The notes under the pieces were generated by a model, which worked only from the letters and a program-made list of their open reading frames with translations, searched no databases and was not told the DNA's origin. From Halomonas heilongjiangensis (GTDB lineage Bacteria > Pseudomonadota > Gammaproteobacteria > Pseudomonadales > Halomonadaceae), in the NCBI RefSeq assembly GCF_002879645.1, contig NZ_PNRE01000025.1, positions 1 to 64,000 on the forward strand: a DNA stretch of 64,000 bases, read 5' to 3'. Position numbers and translations under genes: made by a program. Below, one piece after another: positions 1 to 8,590 of the stretch (position 1 is its first letter; each line of letters begins with the position of its first letter).

Positions 1-339
1 GTCCACCTCGACCCGCTCCTGCATCACCACGCAGTCGGCCCCGTGGGGGAGCTCACCGCCGGTAAAGATCCGCGCGCAGCTGCCCGGGGCCAACGGTACG
101 GCCGGAGAGCCGGCGGCGATGCGCTGACTCACCGGCAGCCATTGCCCGGCATCGCGGTGATTCAGGGCGTAGCCGTCCATGGCGCTGTTGTCGAAGCCGG
201 GAACATCCAAGCGGGCGGTGACCGCCTCGGCCAGCACCCGCCCCGCGGCCGACTCGACGGCGAGCTCCTCGGCCGCCGTGGTCACGACGCCGTCGAGCAA
301 GGCCGCCAGCGCCGCCTCGACGGGCTTGAGTTCAGCCAT
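1..339 (-). CDS. moeA: Molybdopterin molybdenumtransferase MoeA (N-terminal part, cut by window edge)
   Basis: MoeA inserts molybdate into adenylated molybdopterin, the last step of molybdenum cofactor synthesis in the cytoplasm. Only the first 113 codons are present; the rest lies beyond the left edge. The N-terminus begins MAELKPVEAAL and contains the family motif DVPGFDNSAMDGYAL near residues 45-60, followed by RIFTGGELPHGADCVVMQE, both typical of MoeA. The ATG at 339 overlaps the end of moaB by 8 bases, so the two genes are almost certainly co-transcribed. The molybdenum-dependent formate dehydrogenase encoded nearby is an obvious client. Confidence 0.93.
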   Translation of the reverse strand, partial: MAELKPVEAALAALLDGVVTTAAEELAVESAAGRVLAEAVTARLDVPGFDNSAMDGYALNHRDAGQWLPVSQRIAAGSPAVPLAPGSCARIFTGGELPHGADCVVMQERVEVD

Positions 340-853
340 GCTGGCCTCGCTCGGGAATGACCAGGTTGGCGAAGTTGCAGGGTTTATGGCGGCTGTCGAG
401 CTGCTCGGCGAGGATGCCGTCCCAGGCGGTGCGGCAGGCGCCGGTGGAGCCGGGCAGGCAGAACACCACGGTGGCATTGGCCAGCCCGCCGAGGCAGCGG
501 CTCTGGATGGTGGAGCTGCCGATCTCCTGCCAGCTGAGGTGGCGGAAGAGCTCGCCGAAGCCCTCGATCTGCTTGTCGAGCAGCACCGAGACCGCTTCCG
601 GCGTGGAATCGCGGCCGGTGAAGCCGGTCCCTCCGGTGGTCAGGATCACCTGGACCTCGGGGTCGGCGATCCAGCCCGCCACCACGGCCCGAATGCGGTA
701 GACGTCGTCGATGACGATCTGCTTGTCGGCGAGCCGATGGCCGGCGCCGGTGAGGCGCTCGACCAGGGCCTGGCCGCTGCGGTCGGTCTCGTCGGTGCGG
801 GTGTCGGAGACGGTCAGCACCGCCACCCGCAGCGGAATCATCGGATCGCTCAT
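332..853 (-). CDS. moaB: Molybdenum cofactor biosynthesis protein MoaB
   Basis: A 173-residue protein of the MoaB/MogA family, which adenylates molybdopterin before molybdate insertion. Visible features are VAVLTVSDTRT near the start, the nucleotide-binding stretch ILTTGGTGFTGRDSTPEAV around residues 75-95, and a C-terminal LPGSTGACRTAWDGI. The frame is open upstream, but the ATG at 853 gives the family's usual length and N-terminus (MSDPMIPLRVAV). The stop overlaps the moeA start. The gene begins one base after the DUF1244 stop, so it may be co-transcribed from upstream. Some bacteria use MogA for this step; the sequence favours MoaB but the two are close relatives. Confidence 0.93.
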   Translation of the reverse strand: MSDPMIPLRVAVLTVSDTRTDETDRSGQALVERLTGAGHRLADKQIVIDDVYRIRAVVAGWIADPEVQVILTTGGTGFTGRDSTPEAVSVLLDKQIEGFGELFRHLSWQEIGSSTIQSRCLGGLANATVVFCLPGSTGACRTAWDGILAEQLDSRHKPCNFANLVIPERGQHG

Positions 854-854
854 C

Positions 855-1190
855 TTATTTCTCGCCCTCGTTCGACGCCTGCGCCTTCTTGCGTGCCTGC
901 CGCTCCTCGAAGGCCGCGAGCTGCTCCGGCGTGGCTTCCTGCTGGTACTTCGCCTTCCACTCGGCATAGGGCATGCCGTAGACATGGTCTCGCGCCGCCT
1001 CGTAGTCGAGTTCGGCGCCGCGCTCCTCGGCGGCGGCGACCAGCCACTTCGAGAGGCAGTTGCGGCAGAAGTCGGCCAGGATCATCAGCTCGATGTTCTG
1101 TACGTCCTTGTTGTCGTCGAGGTGCTTGAGCAGGCGACGGAAGGCCGCGGCTTCCAGCTCGGTGCGGGTGTTGTCGTCGAGATGCTGCAT
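855..1190 (-). CDS. DUF1244 family small protein
   Basis: A 111-residue protein of the DUF1244 family, with no established function. It is mostly helical by composition and carries the pair ADFCRNCLSKW around residues 40-50, a CxxC that could bind a metal or be redox active (inference). The C-terminus is charged (ERQARKKAQASNEGEK). The open frame extends upstream through the terminator region, but the ATG at 1190, preceded by an AGGGAGA ribosome site, starts at the conserved family N-terminus MQHLDDNTR. It is transcribed towards moaB-moeA and lies after the formate dehydrogenase terminator, so it probably has its own promoter. Confidence 0.85.
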   Translation of the reverse strand: MQHLDDNTRTELEAAAFRRLLKHLDDNKDVQNIELMILADFCRNCLSKWLVAAAEERGAELDYEAARDHVYGMPYAEWKAKYQQEATPEQLAAFEERQARKKAQASNEGEK

Positions 1191-1235
1191 GGCGTGTCTC
1201 CCTGCATCTTGGTGGTGTTCGCAATGCTGCCAGCA

Positions 1236-1265
1236 TAACAAAAGACACCGCCCGAAGGCGGTGTC
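1236..1265 (-). terminator. Intrinsic terminator of the formate dehydrogenase operon
   Basis: A perfect 9-bp stem (GACACCGCC / GGCGGTGTC) with a 4-base loop occupies 1244-1265. On the minus strand it is followed at once by TTTTGTT (1243-1237). It lies 25 bases after the stop of the gamma subunit gene, where a Rho-independent terminator for the operon would be expected. Confidence 0.85.
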
Positions 1266-1290
1266 GAAGCGTCGCGATGAAGCTGGTGGA

Positions 1291-2352
1291 TCATCCCGAG
1301 CGGGGTGTCGGTTCTTCGCTGCCGCCGGAGGGCTGGCCACCGGCGGCGAGTCGTTCCTCGGGAATCGCCTGGTCCTTGACCTCCTCGTACCAGAGGTTGT
1401 GGTGGTCCCTGGCCCAGGTCTCGTCGACATAGCCGGTGGCCATGCCCTCCAGCGAGCCCTCCGAGCCGATGGTGCCGATGTAGATATGGCCCAGTGCCAC
1501 GGCGGTCAGCCCCAGCGCGCCCACGGCGTGGATGATGTTGGCCCACTGCATGGTGTCGCGGCCCTGGCCGTAGTTGGGGAAGTCGAGCACGAAACCGCTG
1601 GCGATCACCACGATGCCCACCGTGGCCAGCAGCCAGAACCACACCTTCTCGCCGCCGTTGGCGAAGCCGGCATCGACATGTGCCTTGCCGACCATGCCGC
1701 CGCCCTTCTTGAACCACTCCAGGTCATGCTTCTTGGGCCAGTTGTGCTTCAGCACCCGGGCCAGCAGCACGATCAGCAGGATGCCGAACAGCGGGCCCAG
1801 GTAGTTGTGCGCCACCTTGGAGGCCGAGATCATGCCGGCCCAGACGGCGTCGCCGAACAGGGGGCGGAAGACGAACTTGCCGTAGAGCAGGTTGAGCCCG
1901 GTCAGCGCCAGGACGATGAACAGGGTCGCTACCGTCCAGTGGATCGCACGGACGACCAACGGCCAGCGCAGCAGCTTGCGACCGGTGCGCGGCGCACTGA
2001 GGTCCTTGCGGCCGACGATCACGTAGAACAGCGCGATCACCACGAGCATGCCGCCGATCGCGATCAGGCCGAAGGGCGAGACCCAACGGTTGCGCAACTG
2101 CCGCCAGGTCTCGCCGCTGGCGTTGACCAGGTTGTAGGTGGACTCGGCCCGGCTGTCACGGAAGTTGGGCCCGGTCTCACCGCTGCGTACCTGGCGCCAG
2201 GTCTCCGGCGACACGCCGCCGACCGCGGTGGCCGCCTCGCGGTCCGGGTCGGCCTGGGCCAGCGCCGGCTGGGTGACGCCCAGACCGACCAGCAGCACCA
2301 GGGCCAGCGCCGCCATCCGCCAGAGACCGGGCCATGCATGGGAAACGAACAT
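1291..2352 (-). CDS. fdhC: Formate dehydrogenase gamma subunit (membrane cytochrome b556)
   Basis: A 353-residue membrane subunit that takes electrons from the iron-sulfur subunit and passes them to the quinone pool through two b haems. It has a signal-like N-terminus ending ...TQPALAQA. A periplasmic stretch follows to about residue 85, then four main membrane segments (LIAIGGMLVVIALFYVIVG, IHWTVATLFIVLALTGLNL, YLGPLFGILLIVLLARV, LLATVGIVVIASGFVLDF) and a fifth near residue 285. Haem-ligand histidines are plausible in RAIHWTVAT, SKVAHNYLG and NIIHAVGAL. The start at 2352 has a clear AAGGAGG site. It is the last gene of the operon and is followed by the terminator. Confidence 0.93.
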   Translation of the reverse strand: MFVSHAWPGLWRMAALALVLLVGLGVTQPALAQADPDREAATAVGGVSPETWRQVRSGETGPNFRDSRAESTYNLVNASGETWRQLRNRWVSPFGLIAIGGMLVVIALFYVIVGRKDLSAPRTGRKLLRWPLVVRAIHWTVATLFIVLALTGLNLLYGKFVFRPLFGDAVWAGMISASKVAHNYLGPLFGILLIVLLARVLKHNWPKKHDLEWFKKGGGMVGKAHVDAGFANGGEKVWFWLLATVGIVVIASGFVLDFPNYGQGRDTMQWANIIHAVGALGLTAVALGHIYIGTIGSEGSLEGMATGYVDETWARDHHNLWYEEVKDQAIPEERLAAGGQPSGGSEEPTPRSG

Positions 2353-2361
2353 GGTGCCTCC

Positions 2362-2976
2362 TTACCCCTGGTGGGTGGCGTCATAGGCGAGGTTGTCGGC
2401 GTCGGCGCGGGGGTTGCCCGACCAGGCGCCGTCCGGGTGGCCGCGCTGGACCACGCGCTGGCGGAAGATGTCGGCCACCGTCTGGGCATCGCCGGCGAGC
2501 AGCGCCTTGGTGGAGCACATCTCGGCGCACAGCGGCAGCTTGCCCTCACTGATGCGGTTGGCGCCGTACTTCTGGTATTCCTCCTCCCTGGTTTCCGCCG
2601 GGCCGCCGGCACAGAAGGTGCACTTGTCCATCTTGCCGCGCTCGCCGAAGGCGTTCTGCTGCGGGAACTGCGGGGCGCCGAAGGGGCAGGCATAGAGACA
2701 GTAGCCGCAGCCGATGCACAGGTCCTTGTCGTGGAGCACGATGCCGTCGTCGGTCTTGTAGAAGCAGTCGGTGGGGCAGACCGCCATGCAGGGGGCGTCG
2801 TCGCAGTGCATGCAGGCCACCGAGATCGACACCTCGGTGGGTTCGCCGTCGTCGAGGGTCACCACCCGGCGCCGCTGGATGCCCCATTCGACCTCGTTGG
2901 CGTTCTTGCAGGCGGTGACGCAGCCGTTGCACTCGATGCAGCGTTCCGCGTCGCACATGAATTTCATCTGAGCCAT
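2362..2976 (-). CDS. fdhB: Formate dehydrogenase iron-sulfur (beta) subunit
   Basis: A 204-residue ferredoxin-like subunit that carries electrons from the catalytic subunit to the cytochrome b subunit. Four cysteine clusters are visible: CIECNGCVTAC near residue 13, CMHCDDAPCMAVCP near 55, CIGCGYCLYACPFG near 87, and CTFC plus CAEMC further on. This is the four [4Fe-4S] pattern of FDH3-type beta subunits. Unlike E. coli FdnH it has no C-terminal membrane anchor. It lies between the alpha and gamma genes with gaps of 25 and 9 bases. The ATG at 2976 has a CAGGAGA site. Confidence 0.94.
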   Translation of the reverse strand: MAQMKFMCDAERCIECNGCVTACKNANEVEWGIQRRRVVTLDDGEPTEVSISVACMHCDDAPCMAVCPTDCFYKTDDGIVLHDKDLCIGCGYCLYACPFGAPQFPQQNAFGERGKMDKCTFCAGGPAETREEEYQKYGANRISEGKLPLCAEMCSTKALLAGDAQTVADIFRQRVVQRGHPDGAWSGNPRADADNLAYDATHQG

Positions 2977-3001
2977 GGGAATCTCCTGGTTACGAGCGCA
3001 A

Positions 3002-5857
3002 TCAGCTGGCCTTCTCGATACGACACAGGGTGCACTTGGTCTCCTGCATCTGCGTCACCGAGTCATAGCCGTAGGTGGTGGCGGTATTGGCCGCCTCGCC
3101 GAGTACATAGGGCGCGGAACCCTCCGGGTAGCGGCCGTGGAGGTTCTCGCCCTGGAAGATGCCACCGAAGTGGAAGGGCATGAAGGCTACCTCGCGGGCG
3201 ACCCGTGGGGTAACCAGCGCCTTGACCCGCACCCGGCCGCCCTCGGCGCCCTCGACCCAGACGTCGTCGCCGTCGGCCACCGCCAGTTCGTTGGCCAGCG
3301 CCGGGTTGATCTCGACGAACATCTCCTGCTGCAGCTCGGCGAGCCAGGACATGGAACGGGTTTCCTCGCCGCCGCCCTCGAACTCGACCAGGCGGCCGGA
3401 GGTCAGGATGATCGGATAGCGATCCGAGTTGTCGTTGTCCTGGATGCTCTTGTAGAGCGTCGGCAGCCGGTAGTGGGAGGTCACGTCGTCCCAGGTGGGG
3501 TAGTCGGCGACCAGGTCGCGGCGGCTGGTGTAGAGCGGTTCGCGATGCTTGGGGATCGGGTCGGGGAAGGTCCAGACGTTGCAGCGCGCCTTGGCGTTGC
3601 CGAAGGGCGCGCACTCGTGGGCGATGGCCACCCGCTGGATGCCGCCGGAGAGGTCGGTCTTCCAGTTCCTGCCGTCCGCTTCCGCCTGCTCCTCCGCGCT
3701 GAGGTCGTCCCACCAGCCGAGGTCCTTGAGCATGGCGTCGGTGAACTCGGGATAGCCGTCGTTGAGCTCGGAGCCCTCGCTGAACACGCCGTCGGCCAGG
3801 ATGTTCTCGCCGTTGCGTTCGATCCCGAAGCGGGCGCGGAAGGTGAGGCCACCCTCGGAGACCGGCTTGCTGGTGTCATAGAGGATCGGCGTGCCGGGAT
3901 GGCCCATCTCGGCGGTACCCCAGCAGGGCCACGGCAGGCCGTAGTAGTCGCCGTCGGCGGGGCCGCCCTCGGCCTGCAGGGTGCGGAAGCTGAAGGTGTG
4001 CCAGTTCTGCTGGTGGGCCTTGAGACGCTCCGGACTCTGGCCGGTGTAGCCCACGGTCCACATGCCGCGGTTGAACTCCCGGGTGATATCCTCGATGAGC
4101 GGCTCGTCGCCGTTCATCTCGTAATTCTTGACCAGCTCGTCGCCGAAGCCCAGCTTGCGGGCCAGCAGGTACATGATCTCGTGGTCCGGCTTGGACTCGA
4201 ACAGCGGCTCGATGACCTTGTCGCGCCATTGCAGCGAGCGGTTGGTGGCGGTCACGCTGCCGGTGGTCTCGAACTGGGTGGCCGCCGGCAGCAGGTAGAC
4301 CCCGTCGCTGCGGTCGTGCATCACCGCGGCCACGGTGGGGTAGGGGTCGACGATGACCATCATCTCGAGCTGCTGCATGGCCTTCTGCATCTCGGGGCCG
4401 CGGGTCTGGGAGTTGACCGCGTGTCCCCAATAGAACATCGCCTTGAGCCGGGTACGCTGGGAGATGGCCTCCTCCTCCTCGAGCACCCCGTCGACCCAGC
4501 GCGACACCGTGATGCCATCGCTGTACATGGGCAGGCCGTCGGCGTACTCGGTCTGGTCGAAGCGGCTCTTGAGCCAGTCGAGATCGAGGTCCCAGACGCG
4601 TGCCCAGTGCTCCCAGGCTCCCTCGGCCAGGCCATAGTAGCCGGGCAGGGAGTGGGACATCAGGCCCAGGTCGGTGGCCCCCTGGACGTTGTCGTGGCCG
4701 CGGAAGATGTTGGCGCCACCGCCGGACTTGCCGATATTGCCGAGCGCCAGCTCGAGGATGCAGTAGGCGCGGGTGTTGTTGTTGCCGGTGGTGTGCTGGG
4801 TCCCGCCCATGCACCAGACGATGCAGCCGGGTCGGTTGTCGGCCAGGCGCTGGGCGGTGTCGCGCATGACCGCCTCGGGGACGCCGGTGATGCGCTCGAC
4901 CTCGGCGGGCGGGAAGTTGGCCACTTCCTCGCGTACCTCGTCCATGGCGTAGACACGCTGGGCGATGTACTGGCGATCCTCCCAGCCGTTCTCGAAGATA
5001 TGCCACAGCAGGCCCCAGATGAAGGCCACATCGGAGCCGGGGCGAATGCGCACGAAGCTGTCGGCCTTGGCCGCGGTGCGGGTGAAGCGCGGGTCGACGA
5101 CGATGATCTGGGCGTGACTGCGCTCCTTGGCCAGCAGGATGTGCTGCAGGGCCACCGGGTGGGCCTCGCAGGGGTTGGAGCCGACGAACATGATCGCCTT
5201 GCTGTTCTGCATGTCGTTGAGCGAATTGGTCATCGCCCCGTAGCCCCAGGTGTTGGCCACCCCGGCGACGGTGGTGGAGTGGCAGATGCGCGCCTGGTGG
5301 TCGGTGTTGTTGGTGCCGGCCAGGGCGGCGAACTTGCGCATCAGGTAGGCCTGTTCGTTGTTGAACTTGGCCGATCCCAGCCAGTAGATGCTGTCGGGGC
5401 CGTGCTCCTCGGTCAGTGCCAGCACCCTGTCGCCGATCTCGTCGATGGCCTCGTCCCAGCTCAGCCGCTGCCACTCGCCGTCGACGAGTTTCATGGGATA
5501 CTTGAGACGCCGGCTGGAATGGCCGTGCTGGCGGAGCGACGCCCCCTTGGCACAGTGGGCGCCGCGATTGATCGGGTGATCGAAGGCCGGTTCCTGCCGG
5601 GTCCAGATGCCCTCCTGGACCTCGGCATAGACCCCACAGCCCACCGAGCAGTGGGAGCAGATGGTGCGCTTCACTTCGACCTCGGCATCCGAGGCCGGCG
5701 TCTGGTCGGCGGCCTCGGCGCGGCGCATCATCGGGGCGCCCATGAAGCCGGCGGCGGCCAGGCCGCCGGTGGTGGCACCGCTGCGCTTGAGGAACTGGCG
5801 GCGGGATATGCCCAGCCCGGCAACCTTCGGGGCATCGCTTTTACGAGTCAGACGCAT
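3002..5857 (-). CDS. fdhA: Formate dehydrogenase catalytic (alpha) subunit, molybdenum, Cys type
   Basis: A 951-residue periplasmic formate dehydrogenase. A twin-arginine signal (SRRQFLKRSG, residues 18-27) precedes the [4Fe-4S] motif CSHCSVGCGVY near residue 67 with its fourth cysteine in HCAKGA. The molybdenum ligand is Cys192 in ARICHSTTVAG, encoded by TGC at 5282-5284, with the catalytic histidine next to it. It is therefore not a selenoprotein. The C-terminal molybdopterin dinucleotide-binding domain (SGRLVEFEGG onward) is complete. The start at 5857 has an AGGAGA site 8 bases upstream. It forms a complex with FdhB and FdhC, oxidises formate and feeds the quinone pool. Family placement is firm; the actual electron acceptor is inferred from FdhC. 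Confidence 0.96.
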   Translation of the reverse strand: MRLTRKSDAPKVAGLGISRRQFLKRSGATTGGLAAAGFMGAPMMRRAEAADQTPASDAEVEVKRTICSHCSVGCGVYAEVQEGIWTRQEPAFDHPINRGAHCAKGASLRQHGHSSRRLKYPMKLVDGEWQRLSWDEAIDEIGDRVLALTEEHGPDSIYWLGSAKFNNEQAYLMRKFAALAGTNNTDHQARICHSTTVAGVANTWGYGAMTNSLNDMQNSKAIMFVGSNPCEAHPVALQHILLAKERSHAQIIVVDPRFTRTAAKADSFVRIRPGSDVAFIWGLLWHIFENGWEDRQYIAQRVYAMDEVREEVANFPPAEVERITGVPEAVMRDTAQRLADNRPGCIVWCMGGTQHTTGNNNTRAYCILELALGNIGKSGGGANIFRGHDNVQGATDLGLMSHSLPGYYGLAEGAWEHWARVWDLDLDWLKSRFDQTEYADGLPMYSDGITVSRWVDGVLEEEEAISQRTRLKAMFYWGHAVNSQTRGPEMQKAMQQLEMMVIVDPYPTVAAVMHDRSDGVYLLPAATQFETTGSVTATNRSLQWRDKVIEPLFESKPDHEIMYLLARKLGFGDELVKNYEMNGDEPLIEDITREFNRGMWTVGYTGQSPERLKAHQQNWHTFSFRTLQAEGGPADGDYYGLPWPCWGTAEMGHPGTPILYDTSKPVSEGGLTFRARFGIERNGENILADGVFSEGSELNDGYPEFTDAMLKDLGWWDDLSAEEQAEADGRNWKTDLSGGIQRVAIAHECAPFGNAKARCNVWTFPDPIPKHREPLYTSRRDLVADYPTWDDVTSHYRLPTLYKSIQDNDNSDRYPIILTSGRLVEFEGGGEETRSMSWLAELQQEMFVEINPALANELAVADGDDVWVEGAEGGRVRVKALVTPRVAREVAFMPFHFGGIFQGENLHGRYPEGSAPYVLGEAANTATTYGYDSVTQMQETKCTLCRIEKAS

Positions 5858-5884
5858 GGCTGTGATCTCCTGGCTGTCGAGCCG

Positions 5885-6085
5885 TCAGTCCCGCAGGGTG
5901 GCGTAGAAGGCGCGGATATGATCGGTCTCCCGGTATTGGCGGGAGGTGTCGGCCAGTGGTCCGGCGGCGGTCTCGGCCTGGACCAGGGTGACATGACCGA
6001 CGGCGGCCGCTGCCCCGGCGGCGGCGGTACCGACTCCGAGGGTCTTGAGGAAACGGCGCCGCTGGGGGTTGCGAGTCTTGTTCAT
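5885..6085 (-). CDS. Small twin-arginine protein of formate dehydrogenase loci
   Basis: A 66-residue protein starting MNKTRNPQRRRFLKTLG, with an RRRFLK twin-arginine motif, a short alanine-rich hydrophobic stretch and a brief C-terminal region ending FYATLRD. It matches the family described as formate dehydrogenase region TAT target protein, found beside FdhA genes in Shewanella and relatives (called FdhX there). Its job is not known to me; helping assembly or export of the alpha subunit is plausible. The start at 6085 has an AGGAGA site; a longer reading from 6139 lacks one as good. It sits 27 bases upstream of fdhA. Confidence 0.8.
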   Translation of the reverse strand: MNKTRNPQRRRFLKTLGVGTAAAGAAAAVGHVTLVQAETAAGPLADTSRQYRETDHIRAFYATLRD

Positions 6086-6162
6086 GGGAGTCTCCTCTGT
6101 CATGCCGTGGCCTTGAGCTGGTGTTGTTGTCGTGTTCATGGGCGCTCTCGCGATGATGGCGT

Positions 6163-6786
6163 TCAGGGCTCGACGAGCCTGACGGGGTCCTGCGCTGCCT
6201 CGCTGGCGAGCAGCGCCTCTTCCGTGTCGGTGAAGGCCCGGCCGAGACGGCCGAGCCGTGAATAGAAGGGCGACGCGACCGCGGCCAGGTCGGCCAGGCA
6301 GTGCCCGGCCCAGGGCGCCAGGTGGGTCATGAAGAACCGCGCCTCGGCGGGGGAGCGGGCCTCGATGAGCAGGGCCATCACCTCGCAGAGCGCGGCCAGG
6401 TGATCCTCCGGATCGCGGGTCCGTTCGTTGCGCTCGACGCCCAGCGCCTTGAGATCCCGGCGCAGGGTCACCAGCGCCGTGTCCATCAGTTCGCCGTTGC
6501 GGTACCAGGAGGCGTAGGGGGTCACGTCGCCCTGGATGACGCCGACGAGATGGCGGAAGTGGGCGCGGGTCAGTTCCTCGACGGCGGCGTCGCGTGCCGA
6601 GGCGATGAGCTCGCGCCAGTGAGTGGCGAGGGGGCTGTCGTCGTCCTCGACTTCCAGTCCGGCGAGCCAGTCGAGCAGGACGTGGTCCGGTGCCTCGCGC
6701 AACAGCCGCGCCAGCAGCCGGTAGACGTCGGCCCGCAGGGCATGGAACTCGTCGAGCTCGGTCGGGGGAAGGAGAGTGTCGGTCAT
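6163..6786 (-). CDS. TorD-family maturation chaperone for formate dehydrogenase
   Basis: A 207-residue, mostly helical cytoplasmic protein of the TorD/DmsD family. These chaperones bind the twin-arginine signal of a molybdoenzyme and hold it until the cofactor is inserted. Typical features are the YASWYRNGELMD segment near residue 90 and the EDHLAALCEVMALL helix near residue 125. Its place between the polyferredoxin and the TAT protein makes FdhA the likely client. It begins 4 bases after the preceding stop, so the two are translated from one message. Confidence 0.88.
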   Translation of the reverse strand: MTDTLLPPTELDEFHALRADVYRLLARLLREAPDHVLLDWLAGLEVEDDDSPLATHWRELIASARDAAVEELTRAHFRHLVGVIQGDVTPYASWYRNGELMDTALVTLRRDLKALGVERNERTRDPEDHLAALCEVMALLIEARSPAEARFFMTHLAPWAGHCLADLAAVASPFYSRLGRLGRAFTDTEEALLASEAAQDPVRLVEP

Positions 6787-6790
6787 GGGC

Positions 6791-8497
6791 TCACACCTTC
6801 AGTTGCGACTCGGGATCCCGCGCCAGTTCCCGCCACACATCCCGCACGCGGCAGTCCTCGCACATCTCCAGACGGGACAGGGCATCGCCGGCGAAGTAGG
6901 GATGGTCGGCGAGCTTGGCCTTGATCGTGGCGATGGTGCCGGCGGTGGCGAAGGGCTTGCCGCAGCGGATGCAGTCGAAGGCCTCCTCCTCGTGGCATAC
7001 CCGGCGCTCGCTCCGGGCAGGGTCGGCCAGGAAGCCGGGGAGCAGGGTGATGGCATCCTCCGGGCAGGCCTCGGCACAGAGCCCGCACTGCACGCAGTCG
7101 GCCTCGCGGAAGCTCAGCCGCGGGCTGTCGCCGCCGGCCGCCAGGGCGGGGGTGGGGCAACCCGCCACGCAGGCCATGCACAGGGTGCAGGCGGCACTGT
7201 CCACGTCGAGACCGCCATAGGCGGCCCCCGCGGGCATCGCATGGCGCCGGCCGTCGGGTTTGCCACACTCGAGTAGTCGGGTCAGCACGGCGTTCAGGTG
7301 ATCGCGCTTGCCGGCGGTATCGAAGGCCAGGGGTGTCTCGACCAGGGGCGGATGCGCCGGCAGGGCGTCGCGGCCGGCCGTGTCGCCGGCCTCGAGGCCG
7401 GTGACGCGCTCGGGCGAATGTCCCAGCGCCTCGAGCAGGGCCCGGGCCAGGGCGAGCTGGTCGTCGATGAAGGCGGTCAGCCGCTCGGGCATCCGGGGAT
7501 GGCGCTGGACGCGTACTTCGGCGGCGCCGCCCGCCAGGGCGGTCAGCCATTGATCGTGGCCTGCGGCCCCCAGCTCCTCGAGCGGGACGTCGAGAACATG
7601 GCCGGCCGGATCGTCGTCGCTGGCCTGGTGGTCGGCTGCGACGAAACGCACTACCGGCAGGGTGCCGCCGGCCTGGCGATAGGCCTCGAGCCAGGCCAGC
7701 AGGGTCTCCTGCTGGCGATGCGTTTCCGGCAGCCGAAACTGGATGGCCCCCGTAGGGCAGGCACTGCTGCAGCTGCCGACGCCGTGGCAGCGGAAGGGGT
7801 CGATCTCGATCCAGGCCTCGATGCGCCCCTGCCGGCTGGCGATGGCATCGGCCGGGCAGACCTCCAGGCAACGGGTGCAGCCGGTGTTGCCGCTGGAGGA
7901 GTGCGCGCAGAGATCGTGGTTGAGCTGGAAATAGCGTGGCTTGTCGAACTCGCCCACCAGGTCGGCGAAGGCCTCGAGCCGGGCTGCACGATCGGGCTCG
8001 GCCCAGCGCAGGGTGACATAGCCGGGAGGCGGTAACTCCAGCGCCAGGATCGGAGTCTCGCCGAGGTCCAGCACCAGGTCGAAGTACTCGCGGTCGACCA
8101 GTGCCCGGCCCAGGTTCAACGGTTGCTCCCGGCCGAGCGTGACCGAAAAGCGTCCCAGATAGCCCTCCACGCGCAGGCTCGCGGCCTGCTCGCGGGTCAG
8201 GGTCTGGCAGGCTAGGCTGCGTGTGTCGGCGAGCAGGGTCTCGTCGTCGGCTTCCGTTTCCGGATCGGCGGGTCCGGTGATGGCGAGCGTGAGCGAGGCC
8301 AGCCCCCGCCCCCGGAGTTCCCGGGCGGCCCGGCGAGCGTCCCGCTCGTTGCCCAGGATCAGGGCGTGTCCCGCGCTCACATAGGCGACGCTGGACGGGG
8401 TGAGGTTGATAGGCCAGGAGATCCGGCGGTGCGCCGCCTCCCGCGCCAGACGGTTGCCGGTGTCGTCCACCGGTAGCATCTCGATGCGCTGGTTCAT
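6791..8497 (-). CDS. 4Fe-4S polyferredoxin of the formate dehydrogenase locus
   Basis: A 568-residue cytoplasmic-looking protein with no signal peptide. Four ferredoxin-like cysteine sets are visible: CTRCLEVCPADAI with an upstream Cys near residue 205, CHGVGSCSSACPTGAI near 240, CTLCMACVAGCP near 435, and CVQCGLCAEACPEDAI near 468. Two extra pairs (CIRCGKPF and CEDCR) lie near the C-terminus. The N-terminal 190 residues have no cluster and an unclear fold. Similar proteins accompany FDH, TorD and DUF3305/DUF3306 genes in Shewanella, Pseudomonas and Halomonas. A role in electron transfer or in cluster or cofactor assembly for FdhA is inferred; no reaction is established. Confidence 0.85.
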   Translation of the reverse strand: MNQRIEMLPVDDTGNRLAREAAHRRISWPINLTPSSVAYVSAGHALILGNERDARRAARELRGRGLASLTLAITGPADPETEADDETLLADTRSLACQTLTREQAASLRVEGYLGRFSVTLGREQPLNLGRALVDREYFDLVLDLGETPILALELPPPGYVTLRWAEPDRAARLEAFADLVGEFDKPRYFQLNHDLCAHSSSGNTGCTRCLEVCPADAIASRQGRIEAWIEIDPFRCHGVGSCSSACPTGAIQFRLPETHRQQETLLAWLEAYRQAGGTLPVVRFVAADHQASDDDPAGHVLDVPLEELGAAGHDQWLTALAGGAAEVRVQRHPRMPERLTAFIDDQLALARALLEALGHSPERVTGLEAGDTAGRDALPAHPPLVETPLAFDTAGKRDHLNAVLTRLLECGKPDGRRHAMPAGAAYGGLDVDSAACTLCMACVAGCPTPALAAGGDSPRLSFREADCVQCGLCAEACPEDAITLLPGFLADPARSERRVCHEEEAFDCIRCGKPFATAGTIATIKAKLADHPYFAGDALSRLEMCEDCRVRDVWRELARDPESQLKV

Positions 8498-8528
8498 GCC
8501 ACCTCACGGTCAGTGATACTTTGTTATT

Positions 8529-8580
8529 GTCTGGTAATGCTAATGTTGCAGTCTGGTTGGTTTTCGGCATCCTGCCAGAC
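8529..8580. promoter_or_regulatory. Three GTCTGG hexamers upstream of the formate dehydrogenase genes
   Basis: In the 93-base gap between the DUF3306 stop and the polyferredoxin start, GTCTGG occurs at 8529-8534 and 8551-8556, with its complement CCAGAC at 8575-8580. The first two are 22 bases apart, about two helical turns, and the second and third form an inverted pair. The gap is more AT-rich than its surroundings, as a promoter would be. This could be a regulator site for an internal promoter; no known regulator is recognised. Confidence 0.3.
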
Positions 8581-8590
8581 CATCCTTCGT

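Noticed and set aside
5282-5284. Possible selenocysteine codon in fdhA
   Set aside because: The codon at the molybdenum ligand is TGC (Cys), not TGA, and the reading frame is continuous.
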